From Hygrophila difformis (lineage: Eukaryota > Streptophyta > Magnoliopsida > Lamiales > Acanthaceae): a stretch of DNA of 64,000 nt. Below the pieces are notes generated by a model. It made no database searches. It saw only the letters and a list, made by a program, of their open reading frames with translations, and was not told where the DNA came from. This document shows positions 1-11,541 of this stretch, piece by piece. A program made the position numbers and the translations under genes. Position 1 is the stretch's first letter; each line of letters starts with the position of its first letter. Location of the stretch: assembly GCA_030278955.1 (NCBI GenBank), contig JAOANR010000014.1, positions 37,337,453 through 37,401,452 of the forward strand. Direction: 5' to 3'.

Positions 1-1060
1 CTTGTGGAGCTATTGATTTTTTTGAAACCCACAAGAGCCTTAGGTAAGAACTGTTAGGGTTTGAAAATTTTGAAACCTAAAACTTGAAAGATAAACTGAT
101 GAGCATTAGGGTGTTATTTTGAGCACCATGATGTTGTTAGTTTTTCTAATCTTGAGATCTTGACAGAAGCATGATTGATCATTTAGAACTTGTGTTCAAA
201 CCATGTTTAGGAGCCAATGTGGTGTTAATGCTTGCTGGATCTTTTGGAATGATTTATGCTTGCTGATGTGGGTGTTCTTTTTGGCATTCAATTGGATGTT
301 CTTTTTGGCATATCTGTTTCAACATGCTAAAATTTTGTGGGAATAAATGTTTTCCTATTTTGGGAAACATAGTACAAACACCCAATGGGAGCTTACCACT
401 TTTCAATAAAAGTGACTTTTTGAAAAAGACAAAATAGTAGGTAGTTCTTTCTATTTAAGATTGACCAACTTGTTTTGTTCCCAATGGAACATAAACTAGT
501 GTAATAAAATAGCAGTCCTTTTCATCATGTGGACTGCTATCATTTATAAAAATCCAAAAATTGGGACCACAAAATCCCACCTTTTATTAAATAAAAATAG
601 TCAACTCTTATAAAAAATTAAAAATTGGTTTCTCCTTATTTTTATAACTCGAACTGCCCATTTTTCCTTTCCAAACAGTTCAAGTCAAGCAGTTCCGAGT
701 CGCCGCGTCACCATTTGCACATTCCTCGATTCGCGTTCCATTCCATTCCATTGCACTTTCAACAATCACCTCGAGATTGTTTAAAAATTGGAAAATCAAG
801 TTTTTGGGCTCTATGGCCCATTAAAAAGATTTCTGGTCCATGACCATTTTTGTTTTATTTTGGACATAATAGTCCATTCAAAAATATTTAGGGGCCCAAT
901 GACCCCTATCTTTCCCTAATAACTCACTGCTTTGAAATTATCTCAAAGTGTAAAAAGAAATTTTTTTTTTACCTATGCTTTATATTAAAATTCAAGTTGG
1001 AAATTTAATAACCTCACATCTAGAGCAAAGCTCTAAATGTGAGGATGTTGGTTTTCAAAC
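1..1060. other. Intergenic DNA, no gene seen
   Basis: AT-rich sequence without a convincing coding region; the short ORF at 625-843 is low-complexity and lacks family motifs. It contains a perfect 10-bp-arm hairpin (509-540). Near the right end (about 1033-1048) is a 15-base word, AATGTGAGGATGTTG, that recurs at about 3431-3445, where it precedes a probable LTR start. It may therefore be a polypurine-tract-like retroelement junction. Confidence 0.5.
509..540. repeat. Perfect short hairpin
   Basis: ATAGCAGTCC (509-518) and its exact reverse complement GGACTGCTAT (531-540) flank a 12-base loop. Similar short hairpins occur at 1993-2024 and 2038-2062. Function unknown. Confidence 0.7.
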
Positions 1061-1786
1061 TTGAATGGATTTTGCGAAAATTATAAAATTGGATTCATCA
1101 CTTCCTATCTTTTCAGGGGCAACATCTTCCCGATTCCAGACCCGGTACTCGGAGGGACCCAACTGCTGGACATGCCATTGGAGCTGCTAGGAGAAATCCT
1201 TTCCCGAATCGGAGAGGATGACATGAAGAAAGTGTTCACGGCCCAGGAAACATGCAAAAAGCTTAGGGACGCAGGAAACCTCACCATCGTTTACAAGCGA
1301 TGCGAACTGGAAACCTCCACCGTGAAAATGTGGCAACAAAGTGTTCGGAGGCAGAAGGAGGAATTCCTGCAAACATGCATAGAGGCAGGAAATTTCAACC
1401 TTCAGATCATCCCGGCACTGGATGCATTTACAGGAGGGGATGAAGAGCAAGCCTGCGAGATGCTGCGACTAGGGATAGAAGATAACCACAAGGCGTCAAT
1501 CTTCGCGCGGGGACTGATGTTGTTATGCAAGCTGGATGAGAGCCAAGTTCTTCTAGGGATCAAAATGATAGAAGAAATGGTAACCGATAGATCAATCTTG
1601 ATCTACACGTCCACCAACACCCTCGCATGGCTGGCAAATAACCAAGACATCCCTGGTTTATTTAATGGCCAGGCAAACCGGATCTACTGCCCAAGGATGG
1701 GGGCAACCCTGGAAGAACATAACGGCTGGTGTCTGCGCTGTTACTTAACAAGTTTCATCCACTGGAGCAGAATCTTCTTTCCCTAG
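1061..1786 (+). CDS. F-box-like protein with SEL1-like middle and C-terminal Cx2C
   Basis: The 241-residue ORF contains a plant F-box-like start at about residues 37-70 (MPLELLGEILSRIGEDDM, then a TCKKLRD segment). A helical central region follows, with EAGNFNLQ, DEEQACEMLRLGIEDNHKAS and a long alpha-helical stretch. The C-terminus carries CLRC. This order matches small plant F-box proteins of the At2g35280-like type, which would act as substrate receptors of SCF ubiquitin ligases. The true 5' end is uncertain: a good acceptor (TTTTCAG) lies at 1116, so residues before about 20 may be intron. No promoter was recognised. It resembles the three-exon F-box gene at 54.7-55.6 kb in architecture and in motifs such as AGN[FY][ND][LI]Q. 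It may be a cargo copy or relic. Confidence 0.6.
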   Translation: MNGFCENYKIGFITSYLFRGNIFPIPDPVLGGTQLLDMPLELLGEILSRIGEDDMKKVFTAQETCKKLRDAGNLTIVYKRCELETSTVKMWQQSVRRQKEEFLQTCIEAGNFNLQIIPALDAFTGGDEEQACEMLRLGIEDNHKASIFARGLMLLCKLDESQVLLGIKMIEEMVTDRSILIYTSTNTLAWLANNQDIPGLFNGQANRIYCPRMGATLEEHNGWCLRCYLTSFIHWSRIFFP

Positions 1787-3440
1787 GAGATGAGGAATGG
1801 AGGAAGAACGAATCTTAAAATGCTTTATTCTATTTAAGCTTAAGTGTAAACATCATATGAAGGAATTCTTCTTTTGTGTGCAGGTTCGTACTAACTGCAT
1901 AAGAATCTCTTGAAAATGATGTAATTTATCGCTTTCCATGAATGGAACTCAATTCCTGAGATCCGCAAACAATTTTATTCTTGAAAAGATGTCTGACAGT
2001 CCAAGATGAATAAGTGACTGTCAGGCAAAAAATATGCTGTTGACATACTCCGTATGTCAGCAGTGCCTTTTTACTGCTTTAAATTAAATAACCAGCAAAA
2101 GTATGCATAAACCTGCTCTAAATTCACATGTTGAATTTAGGCTTGTGATTAAATTTTCAAACTTTTAAATTGGGATAATATAATTGAAAACATGTATGAC
2201 ATGAATTCCTAAGGTTTTGAGCTATAAAAATTTAATGATGCGATCAGCTTATTGGGTAATAAATCTTCATGTTAGAAATTTTGATTGAATAAATTGTTAG
2301 AATTAAGCTTTGGTTAATTTTGTGAATATTGCATGACATGAATCAATCCAACCTTGTGAGATTTGAGCCATGAGTCATTCTTACTCATTTATTTTCTTTG
2401 ATGTGTGAATCAATTTGATTAAAGGAAACTAGAACTTGCAGTTGGGACCGATTCGAGACCATGCCATATTCCCGAAATCGAGCATATGATCGAGGCACTT
2501 AGAAAACCCAAATTTTTAGCCTTCGTTTGAATTCCAAATCCAAAAATATTTTTCCCCTTAGGATTAACTAATCTGAGCCTTTAAGCCTAATTTTTCTTTG
2601 AAACCCACTATATTTTCCTAGCCTTACAAAAAGACCAAAATATTCAACCCAAATGGACAAGGATAAATTCCATCAAAGGCATTGAATTTATAATCATCAA
2701 AAAATTTTAAATCGGTGGTCAATAAACCGATCAAAAAAAAATGTGTGTTGAATTCAACTCAACAAAAATAAATTGCAAAAGACAAAGCAAATTAGACTTA
2801 GTCTAATGTCATGCAATAGAAGAAGGAAAACAAGAGAAAAAGAGAAAAATATTGATGATCATAAATTTTAAATAAAAATGCCAAGTTATGATAGAATAAA
2901 TTCTTGCCATTTCTTAGCCCAATAATTTCCCTTTCCTACCGAATGTTACAACCGTATGTCCCATTACAACCCTTAAATAAGACCCCGGGATCTCGATTTG
3001 AGGAAATGAGCCGGTGGCGAGTTGGTCTGATTGCAAGCCTATGGGATAATTTAATTGAATTTAATTTTGAGCGTTCAACGATTAAACCCCATTTGAGAGT
3101 GAGTGAATTTTCCGATTCTCTTATATGTGAGGCTCTATTTCATGAAACATGTTCATGTCATACGTTAATTCTAATTTTTAACCCTAGTATCTTTCAAACA
3201 TGATATTCATGAAGGATTGACAATAATGCTTGATTTGTAGGCCCGATGTAGTGAGCAAGTATCATTTCATCAAACACTGCAGTTAAGGGAATTTAATACT
3301 TGTTGTTTTGGATCATCTTATCCCAATCCAAAAAGAATGTAATTTATGAAACCACGAAAATGAATTGAATATGTAGAGTCCGTGTTCTTAGGAACATTGA
3401 CTCTGACTGCTCGGGGACGATCAGTATTAAATGTGAGGAT
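1787..3440. other. Non-coding DNA, possibly 3' internal region of an LTR element
   Basis: No convincing gene; the 99-codon ORF at 2904-3203 has no recognisable motif. Two hairpins lie close together: CTGACAGTC/GACTGTCAG (1993-2024) and an imperfect TGACATA/TATGTCA stem (2038-2062). The right end reads GCTCGGGGACGA (about 3410-3422), then AATGTGAGGATG. That layout is common just upstream of the 3' LTR in plant Tat-like Ty3/gypsy elements, so part of this stretch may be retroelement internal sequence. Confidence 0.4.
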
Positions 3441-3728
3441 GTTGATAATGGCCAGGAATGTCCATTATTTTCAATCCATTTCCGTGTCTGAAACGGGCAT
3501 TTGATCGCATTCCGGTCTTATATTAAATAAGAAAGCAGTAGAATTAGACTGATTTATGCATATTTGTAAAAATATTGAGCTGGTATGAAAAATGCATAAA
3601 TATGTAATTTTATTACACATTTATGTTAGAAAAATCCAAAAACATGAGAAAAAGAAAAGAAAAGAAAAAGGAAACAAAAAGATGGGAGAAGAAATGAAAA
3701 CCCACAAAAAGTCAAACTTTCAGGTAAT

Positions 3729-3997
3729 TACGACGCTACACTGAACTACGACGCTGAACATTGTATAGCGTCGTAGCCGAGTATAGCGTCGTAGGCAGAA
3801 ATGGAGGCAAGATTCTGAATGAGAAGAACTACGACGTCGAACATAGCGTCGTAGACCAAGTGTAGCAACGTAACGAAGTATAGCGTCGTAGGCTGTTCAA
3901 TTAGAGACAAAGAGTGTATTCGAACTGGAAGACTACAACGTAACACCTATAGCGTCGTAGTAATGGATAGCGACGAAGTCATGCATAGCGTCGTACC
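3729..3997. repeat. CpG-rich short inverted-repeat array upstream of a TATA box
   Basis: About eleven occurrences of TACGACGC-like words or the reverse complement GCGTCGTA lie in 270 bp, in mixed orientation, so many can pair as hairpins. The final word ends about 58 bp before the TATA box at 4055. The motif contains two CpGs in strongly AT-rich surroundings. It belongs to the same family as the array at 4702-5343. Confidence 0.85.
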
Positions 3998-4054
3998 AAG
4001 CTGCAGAATTTAAATTCAAGGGTCTGGGGGCCCATGGGCCAAGGGTTTCTCGCC

Positions 4055-4063
4055 TATATATAG
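4055..4063 (+). promoter_or_regulatory. TATA box of the probable LTR promoter
   Basis: TATATATAG lies in the context GCC-TATATATAG-AGG, followed by non-coding sequence. It sits downstream of the inverted-repeat array, as expected for a U3 region. The start site was not determined. Confidence 0.5.
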
Positions 4064-4701
4064 AGGTGTTGACTCCCAGGTCTTGTCACTTCACCACATT
4101 CCAAACTTGAAGGCAAGGAGCTGTTCTTAAGAATAGTGTAGAGGTAGTTAGTTAGTTAGTTTTATTTTTTGTATTATTTACATTCCATGTCTTAGTTAGC
4201 TTCAAATATTCCTAGATTAGTGTTTATCTAAGACCTCCAGTTTAGGATAGCCACTGTTTTCAGTTTTTACAGTTTTGTTAAACCTTGATTTAGGTTTGAA
4301 ATGCCCAAATGATGGGTATTATCAAACCATTTGATATAAAATGGGAAGTTAAGCTTCAAAAGAGTCCCACAACATGAAATGGACATGAATCCATGGATTT
4401 ACTTGCTTTGTTTTTGCTTAAATGACCATTTGGTCATCTTATTTTCGGTTTAAAACGTGGGTTTTCTGTCTTCTTTTTCTTTTTGGGTTCCTATGAATGT
4501 TCTTTTGGTTGAAAACCCTCATTTGGGTTTGTGGTTCATGGGTGTATGCTTTTAGTTTATTTTATCTTGTTTTTATGCATTTTGGCGTACTGTTTTCATT
4601 TTATTTCATTACTGTTCTTGCATCGATGAACCATGAACTTGAAAACAGGGTTTGCAATCGCAGAGATTGCATTACCCGACCAACAACATATTCTGGGGTA
4701 G

Positions 4702-5343
4702 CTACGACGCCAACCGCCCTACGACGCTATCCAAGGATAGCGACGTAGGGGAGGGTTTGACGTCGTAGTTGCTTCAAACTCAAGAAAATTTGCCCTACGG
4801 CACTAGACCTACGGCGCTATCCTCGGATAGAGTCGTAATTTTTGTCTAAAGGTCGTAGGACCCCAAAAACTCATCATTTTCATAAAAACCCATTTACGAC
4901 GCTATGACCACGACATTATCTTAGGATAGTGTCGTAATTTAGTGCATAACGTCGTAAACCCCCATTTTATCAACTCTTCAGAAAATCCCACCTTCGACGC
5001 CACACCTACGATGCTATCCTAGGATAACGTCGTAATTTAGTGTACAGCGTCGTAGCACTTCTCTCTTTTTCAAAAACCATCTCTCCTTACTACGACGCTA
5101 GACCCTACGACGTAAACCATGTTTAACGTCGTAGGGTATGCATAGCGTCGTAGTCCCTCATTTCTAAACTCTCATGTACGACGTCAACACTACGACGCTA
5201 TCCCAGAATAGCGTCGTAATCATGTTTAACGTCGTACATAACCCTTTTAACTCCAAAATTTTCATTCCTCTCACCAATCCATGACGACGCTGTCCCCACG
5301 ACGCTATCCTAGGATAGCATCGTAAAATCTATTTAGCGTCGTA
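4702..5343. repeat. Tandem array of about seven nested-palindrome units
   Basis: Units start near 4702, 4796, 4895, 4993, 5090, 5176 and 5281, giving a period of about 85-105 bp. The typical unit is TACGACGC, a short spacer, then TACGACGCTATCC paired with GGATAGCGTCGTA around a few central bases, then a spacer and a further GCGTCGTA. Each unit is thus a palindrome inside a looser palindrome. Units are degenerate (for example TACGATGC, GTGTCGTA), indicating age. No ORF crosses the array. Confidence 0.85.
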
Positions 5344-5715
5344 ATTGGCAGTTTCTGCCGGATTTTCCATTTCTCCATTTTCTTCATTAATTAATTGAAC
5401 CCTTAAGTCAATGATTAAATATCAAGATTGGCAATGATTGCGATCGATAATTACCTTGATTAAAGGATCTTTGTTCAATTCTCCCTAAAATATTTTTCTA
5501 TAAACAAAACCTTAATGCCTTAAGTAGATAATCCGGACTGTAATTAATTATGGTATGAAGGATTATTTAAGACAATAATTATGGATTAATTCCATAACCT
5601 TGCATGAGAAACCAATGTCTCTCATACAAGGCACTGTCTTTATTTTTATTTCATTTTTTTCATATCTTTTTCATGATGTATGAATAAACAGTGAGAGATA
5701 TTACAGAATAATGTC

Positions 5716-5849
5716 GGCGAACGGTCCCTTCACCGGGAAATGAAGTAGCCCGTAGTCTGTATATTAATTACTGTTTGTTATTTTGCATGATTTGGATAAT
5801 GACTAACGAGGTCAGGCGAACGGTCCTTTCACCGGGAAATGAAGTAGCC
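5716..5849 (+). repeat. Direct repeat pair of 35 bp, 99 bp apart
   Basis: GGCGAACGGTCC, then a few bases, then TTCACCGGGAAATGAAGTAG occurs at 5716-5750 and again at 5815-5849 with one mismatch. Each copy is far more GC-rich than its surroundings. The 99-bp offset is similar to the period of the palindromic array just upstream. Confidence 0.8.
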
Positions 5850-7690
5850 ACTCGGTTAATTATTATCCAAATACAGTTTTATTCTCTTTATCTTAATTTC
5901 CAAAACCCAAATTCTAATATGTGATGTGAGTCAGCCGATATCTGTCAATATTAGCTAACAAACATTACTGAGAGGAAGCATGTAGGTTTTTATCAGAATT
6001 CGCAGATAGTAGGGGCCCAACTGGTAGCGACACTACCATTTTAGGGTTTCTGCTGTTTAAATTCACTCCATCCGAGTAACTGGGAAGATGGAAAGCAGAT
6101 GTTTGCATTCCACCTAATTACTCTGCCACCACTTTTGGCCCCACGGCTACCTCATATCTGTGTCACGCGTTCTGTCTAAACCCACCATTATATTTTGGGT
6201 TGATTAATTTTACACTTCCATATATCCTTATGCATGATATTATTATGTAGATACTGTGGTCCATAATATTTTGGGATCCTTCCCTTGGACATTAGAAGTC
6301 TGGATTTAAAACAGATACCGCATAGTAAACTTCCAACAAAAATTCATTTATAAAATCCGGATCCGAGTAAGGGATAAATTCCTCAGTTATGTCTAGTTCA
6401 TATTCTGTCAAGGGTTAAATTTTGGGAAATTAGAAGCAGAGTCAGCGATTAGGTCTCTTCTAGACCGAAAGGGTCTGTGTTCTTATTGAGAGTCTAGTAC
6501 CTGTTTAGGGAATGGTTTTCACATTTATTATTTTCCGAAATTGCTATGTGTTGGGAATTTAGTGTTAACTATCACACCGAGATGGGATCCACTTGGATTC
6601 AAATACAGTGTGATAGATAATCCTAGAGGAACAATACGTAGGCCTTGGTTATTTTCTAAGATAGGGTTGAGTTCCTTTCAACTGCTATCCTCTTCTGCCA
6701 AAGCCTATTCTTGAGTCCTGAGTGAGTACATCCGGAACGAACTAATCTATTAGTTCGTTTCATTAGTTTGTATCTCATAATCACTCGGAAGGAAGTGAAC
6801 ACTGCGGGCGGTTCACCGAGGTCCGGGAATTCTTGATCCACATCCGGTCATCCTAACTGGGGGCTTTCTTTTACTACCAGTACGAAGCTTTTGAAACTTC
6901 CGAGTGATAGGATTTTAAAATGTTTTCTTTACTGCTTTCTTTTAAATGCTTTCGTAGAGGTCACTCGAATGTGTCACTAGATCTTCTAACTGCTACTAGG
7001 ACTGAGAGTTAAGGGATAGTTCAGATTTAATTTTAGACTTTGGGTGTGACATGGGGGAATGATAGCAGTACTTGACACTTCAACTAATTATTTGTCAGGT
7101 GTTGCTTGACCACCACAGATGAAATATCATACCCTGGCCGGGGCAGTTATGAATCTGTGGTATCTTAGAATTTGTGGTCTTAAGAACATGTAAACTCACA
7201 CTGTAAGTACCTGTCTATTAAAGGGAACATGGTATTGAGAGCATGAGAATTAGCTTTCTGACAGGATTATCCCAAACAAAGATCTGTGTATAAAAATGGA
7301 AGTTTAATTATGTTATATCTAAACCTTGTCCAATCTTTATTATTTTCTCCCTGTTCTTTCTGTCATCACTATTGAATCAGCTTCATAAACTAATATAGCA
7401 TAGATTTACAACTTTTAGTATTTTTGTGGAATTATTTCATCTGCTCTTTAGATTCAATATCAGCATGTTCTTTAGCTCATTTAACTACTTTCATAATATA
7501 GATTAAATTCAGTCATGTAGTTGTTAGTTCAACTTCAAAACTGATTTGAGCAATACGAATGGAAAATCTAGTAAAACGACGTGGGACCTGCTTCTATCGC
7601 ACATCCTCTAGTGAACGATCCGGTCTTACTATAAATTACTGCAATTTTTGACTCCGTGCGCTTTCGGGGGCACAGTTTCTTAACACAAGT

Positions 7691-8927
7691 AAATAAAAAC
7701 GTGACAACCTATAAATATATCCCTAATCCCAACTCCATCTTCATAAAGTGGTTTCATTAAATAAAATTGAAAAACAGGATGATTAATTTTCAGAAAATAC
7801 TCATATAGTGGGAACTTGTCAAAAGTTTCATGGCAGGAAATTGTCAAAAGTTTCATGCCGGGGAGTTCCACAGCGCCGTTTGAAATCAAAGTTTCCCAAA
7901 TGAGTAATAAAAAGTGGAATATATCCTTAAACCCCTTTCCCAAGAATCATAACTCTTTTCATTTAATAAATTCGAACTTGATATTTTATAAAATACTCGT
8001 GTAGGAAATTGTCAAAAGTTTCAGTTACCCATCGAAATTGACAGGGGTTTCGGGGTAGGGTGCCTAAATCCTGTCTCTCTGTGACTGAATGTTGTTTTTT
8101 GGGTGAAAAGTGGTGTCTGTCCTTCCTTCAATAGTTGAGAAAAATGGTATGACCGTTGGGGCAAGATTTTTTTATTTCACAGATGTATGAAAAGTCGTTT
8201 TTTTTCACGAAAGTCGTATGAAATTGTTGATTTTGTACAAACCTGTGTTCTTCTATGTACGAGTTGTGTTTTGTTGTGATAGTGGTGTTTTTAGAGTTCA
8301 TAACTGTGCTTTGTAGTTTTTCTTCTAGGAAAGTGGCATATTTTGTTCATACCTGTGGTGAGAAATGTATATGTTGTTTTATGTTATGATTAATGGGTTT
8401 TTTGAGGTAGTCACTGTACTGTGGTGTTTATTTATATCACCCATGTTATTTATTGTAGACATACATGTATTTATTGAAGGTGTTTATTGAGTTGGTAACT
8501 GTACTGTGGTGTTTTATAGAAAGATAATAGTTGTTATTTGTTCTTAGTCTGTTGTTTTTTGTGTGTAATGGTATGAATGGGTATTGTCTGCAGGAAAGAA
8601 GAATGGCCCTGAAGAAAAAAAAGTAGTGCAACACAAAAGGAGAGGGTGGGGATTGACCGGTCCGGGGAGAATGAAGCAAAAGAAAATGTAGCAAAAGAGA
8701 GGAAGGAAACACAGGGAAAAAGGGAGCCTGCTGACCTGGTAACCCGATGCTCGATTTCTGTACTTCAAGATGCATTGGCACAGATTGAGGGCCGCATCAC
8801 TGAGCAGTAACAAATGGCAATAAGGGGGATGCCCTTCCACCACTTTTCAAGGGCAGAGGGTGTATATACTAGCAACACACGGCTGTAAGCACTCATAGAG
8901 TGCTTCAACTTTGAAAAGTGTGTATTC
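7691..8927. other. Non-coding flank with a degenerate duplication
   Basis: A unit ending in TTGTCAAAAGTTTCA occurs three times (about 7817-7832, 7842-7857 and 8010-8024), and the AT-rich 7695-7860 and 7905-8045 segments look like diverged direct copies. The 8.1-8.55 kb part is rich in GTGTTGTTTT/TGTGGTGTTT words, also seen after 9.9 kb. Both regions may be untranslated sequence of the adjacent transposon gene. Short in-frame pieces at 8.75-8.93 kb appear to extend the next ORF upstream but contain stops. Confidence 0.5.
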
Positions 8928-9901
8928 GTGGTGGGAGATGGCATAGTACTTCCCTTCAAGTCATGGGAATTCTCGATTGTGTTGGGGCTCCATGACAGAG
9001 ATATGTACGTACACCCCAAGTGTTACCAGCGATCAGAGTTCAAAGAGAAGTATTTTGGGAAAAAGGCAAGCGACATCAAAATGAAACAATTGATAGAGGT
9101 GATAACAAACTTGGCGGGGACAGAAAATGTTGAAGACTTCGCTCGGGCATTTGTGTTGGTTGTATTCAACACTGTGTTGTTTCCCACATCCTCCGACATA
9201 CTCCCTGAATTCCTTGTCCATCACGTGGACAAGTTAAATAGATTGGGGGAGTATGCTTGGGGCAATGCCGTGTATCGTTATGTGGTGGAGGCAATGAGAA
9301 GTGTTGTCGCTCGCGGGAAAGTATACGTTAATGGCTGCACGATAGGGGTACTGGTAAGTATTTTGAAAATATCCAAACACATCGTGCAGAAAAAAATGTG
9401 TCGGCAGCAACTGGAAACCTCGGTGGACTGTGGGGTGCATGTGTTGTGGTGGGTGAAGGCCTTTCTACAGCAGACATTGAAAAATATCGTGCCGAAATTG
9501 CTCTGAGATTTCTCCTGGGTGTAGGGTCCCATGCTCAGTCCCATGCTCAGGATCATGCTCAGGCCAATGCTCAGACCCATGCTCCAGCGGATCCAACATC
9601 CCCGATAACTACCACCATCCAGTTACAAGCATTGGTCGATTGTGGACCGTCAAACGTTGGTGCTGCTCCTGCACAGGCCCCTGCTCCAGCTGAAAAGTCC
9701 CCAAACAAAGCTGACCCCCCTCCACCTGATGTAGCTGAAAAGTCTCCAACCAAAGATGATCCCCCACCGAAGGATGTTGGTGAAAAGTCTCCAACCAAAG
9801 TTGATCTCCCTCTAAAGGATGTCGGTGAAAAGTCTCCTACCAAAGAGGATCCCCCTCGACCTGATGTGATCGAAACGGCATCTACTGCCTCCCTTTCCTA
9901 A
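8928..9901 (+). pseudogene. Transposon-associated ORF (plant mobile / DUF1985-like) with Pro-rich repeats
   Basis: The first part (8928-9353) has the plant transposon-gene pattern LPFKSWEFSIVLGLHDRD, then FARAFVLVVFNTVLFPTS, a NRLGEYAWGNAVYRYVVEAM stretch and NGCTIGVLV. I recognise this from the N-terminal parts of Ulp1-carrying Mutator elements and plant mobile domain proteins. A donor-like GTAAGT at 9354 suggests an intron. The reading frame then shifts to 9398-9901, which carries HAQ repeats (about 9533-9583) and four copies of an EKSPTKxDPP-type repeat (about 9693-9875). The upstream extension is broken by stops, and the protease domain expected at the C-terminus is absent here; a candidate lies at 17.9 kb. 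Called a pseudogene; domain naming is tentative. Confidence 0.5.
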
Positions 9902-11541
9902 ACATTGAATTTAAGTGTTGACTGTGTTGTTTTTGATTGACTGCACTATTTTGTATGTTGATTGAATTTCCAGGAACAATACATTTATATTTTGAGTGTG
10001 TTGTTTTGCTGAGCCATGTGTCTGTGTTATTCTGGCCAGATGTGGTGTTCACTCAACACTAAAACACCTGTGGTTTCACAATTTGTTATGTGAATTATTG
10101 TATCGTTTTGTCTGCTCAAGTGAAGTGTTTCTGGATATAATTATAGATTTGGTTTTTAATCGTGTCCAATGAAGCAATGAGTTTCTATAGAAACAAAAGG
10201 GTAGCTTAGTGAAATCCCAAAAATGCATTGTGGACAAAATTAGTAACCTAAAAGGGTGATGATTGTAGTTGTTTGCATGGCAGGACCTATGTTTACGACT
10301 GTGGTGCTCATCATTTCTGGAGAACCCCAATATTTTCATTGTTTACCACTTTGGTGTTTTAGGTTAAAGGTGTGTTGTTCGTCAACGGTATGGTGGTGCC
10401 AACAGCAGTGTTTGTATGTTGCTGTTGATTCCAACTGTGGTATTTTATCCCATGAACCAAACATGTTGTAGTTTAAGGTGAACCCGAATCATCATGTTTA
10501 AGCATTGATCTTCCTTCAAAGTTGGAAATAGCTTAGGATTGTATGTTTCATCGATTCCAGCTACTAGATGAACAATCCCATTTCCAAAACCCTTTTCCTT
10601 GTAGTTCAATGTGAACCCGATTCATAATATTTAAGCATTGATCTTCCGATACATTTGATTTTGCATGTCTTCACACTGTATGTTTCATCGGTGTGATCCA
10701 CTAGATGAACCTCCCCATTTCTAAAACCAAGTGCAAACACGTTGTAGTTCAAGGTGAACCCGATTCATCGTGTTTAAGCATTGATCTTCCTCCAAAGTTG
10801 GAAATAGCTTAGGATTGTATGTTTCATCGATTCCAGCTACTAGATGAACAATCCCATTTCCACTGGATGACCCTTCCCGTTTCCAAAACCCTATTACTTG
10901 TAGTTCAAGGCCAGCCCTATTCATAACATTTAAGCATTGATCTTCCTCCAAAGTGAGTTATAGCTTAAATGTGTTGGTTTCATCGATTTTATCCTATGGA
11001 TGAACCTTCCCATTTCCATTTACCTATTAGTTGTAGTTCAAGGTGAATCCGATTCTTTGGAAATATATGTGTTATATCTGTTACATCCAAAAATGTGCTA
11101 ATCATACATGACTACTGAAAACACACGAACAACACATTTCAGTTATATTAACACTACATACTTGCAGCTTGAAAACCACTATTAAAACCAGCAACATCAC
11201 TGTGCCAACTGAGTATGTTGCACACTAGTTTCACACACAATTGCTCGAACAATGATACCATATAAATATCATCTTTGCATACAATAAAATAACCACACTC
11301 CATATAAAAAAACATTTCATACAGAATATTACACCCACACACAGCTGTCCACTTAACAGTACATCATCCCACTGTTATATCAAATTGGTATCACATCTTG
11401 AAACAATCCAGAACACGAACCGTTTCAAACAATGAAACCAACCACAAATAATACCACTCCAGTCAGCGTAAAACACCACACTAGCTCAAAAAGGTGCAAA
11501 AGTGCAGCGTGTGTGCAAAAACTATGCTGTGCAACTGTCAT
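9902..11541. other. Non-coding interval between convergent transposon genes
   Basis: No gene was recognised. It lies between the 3' end of the plus-strand ORF and the 3' end of the minus-strand MuDR transposase. It holds a 140-bp tandem repeat at 10466-11047 and otherwise TG/AC-rich low-complexity DNA. Confidence 0.5.
10466..11047 (+). repeat. Tandem repeat, about 140-bp unit, just over 4 copies
   Basis: Units begin with GTAGTTCAAGGTGAACCCGA or a close variant at about 10466, 10601, 10744, 10901 and 11033 (the last truncated). Shared internal words are TTTAAGCATTGATCTTCC, GTATGTTTCATCG and TAGATGAAC. Copies 1 and 3 are more alike than 1 and 2, suggesting duplication of a higher-order pair. 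Non-coding. Confidence 0.85.

Larger units (their letters stand above)
3441..7690 (+). mobile_element. Probable long LTR of a Tat/Athila-like Ty3/gypsy element
   Basis: The left edge (TGTTGATAATGG) follows a polypurine-tract-like junction. The right part at 7650-7675 contains GACTCCGTGCGCTTTCGGGG followed by GCACA. From family knowledge, this kind of sequence sits at the U5 end of Tat/Athila LTRs just before the primer-binding site. A TATA box lies at 4055-4063. No coding region is found over 4.2 kb, fitting an LTR and not an internal region. It is most simply a solo LTR or a 3' LTR with a truncated body. The second LTR and target duplication were not found, so both edges are approximate. It could also be two nested elements. 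Confidence 0.4.

Noticed and set aside
2904..3203. 99-codon ORF
   Set aside because: No start context, domain or splice support; it lies in AT-rich sequence next to a probable LTR.
4702..5343. CRISPR-like repeat array
   Set aside because: The repeats are degenerate, occur in both orientations as nested palindromes, and lie in plant retroelement DNA with no cas genes.
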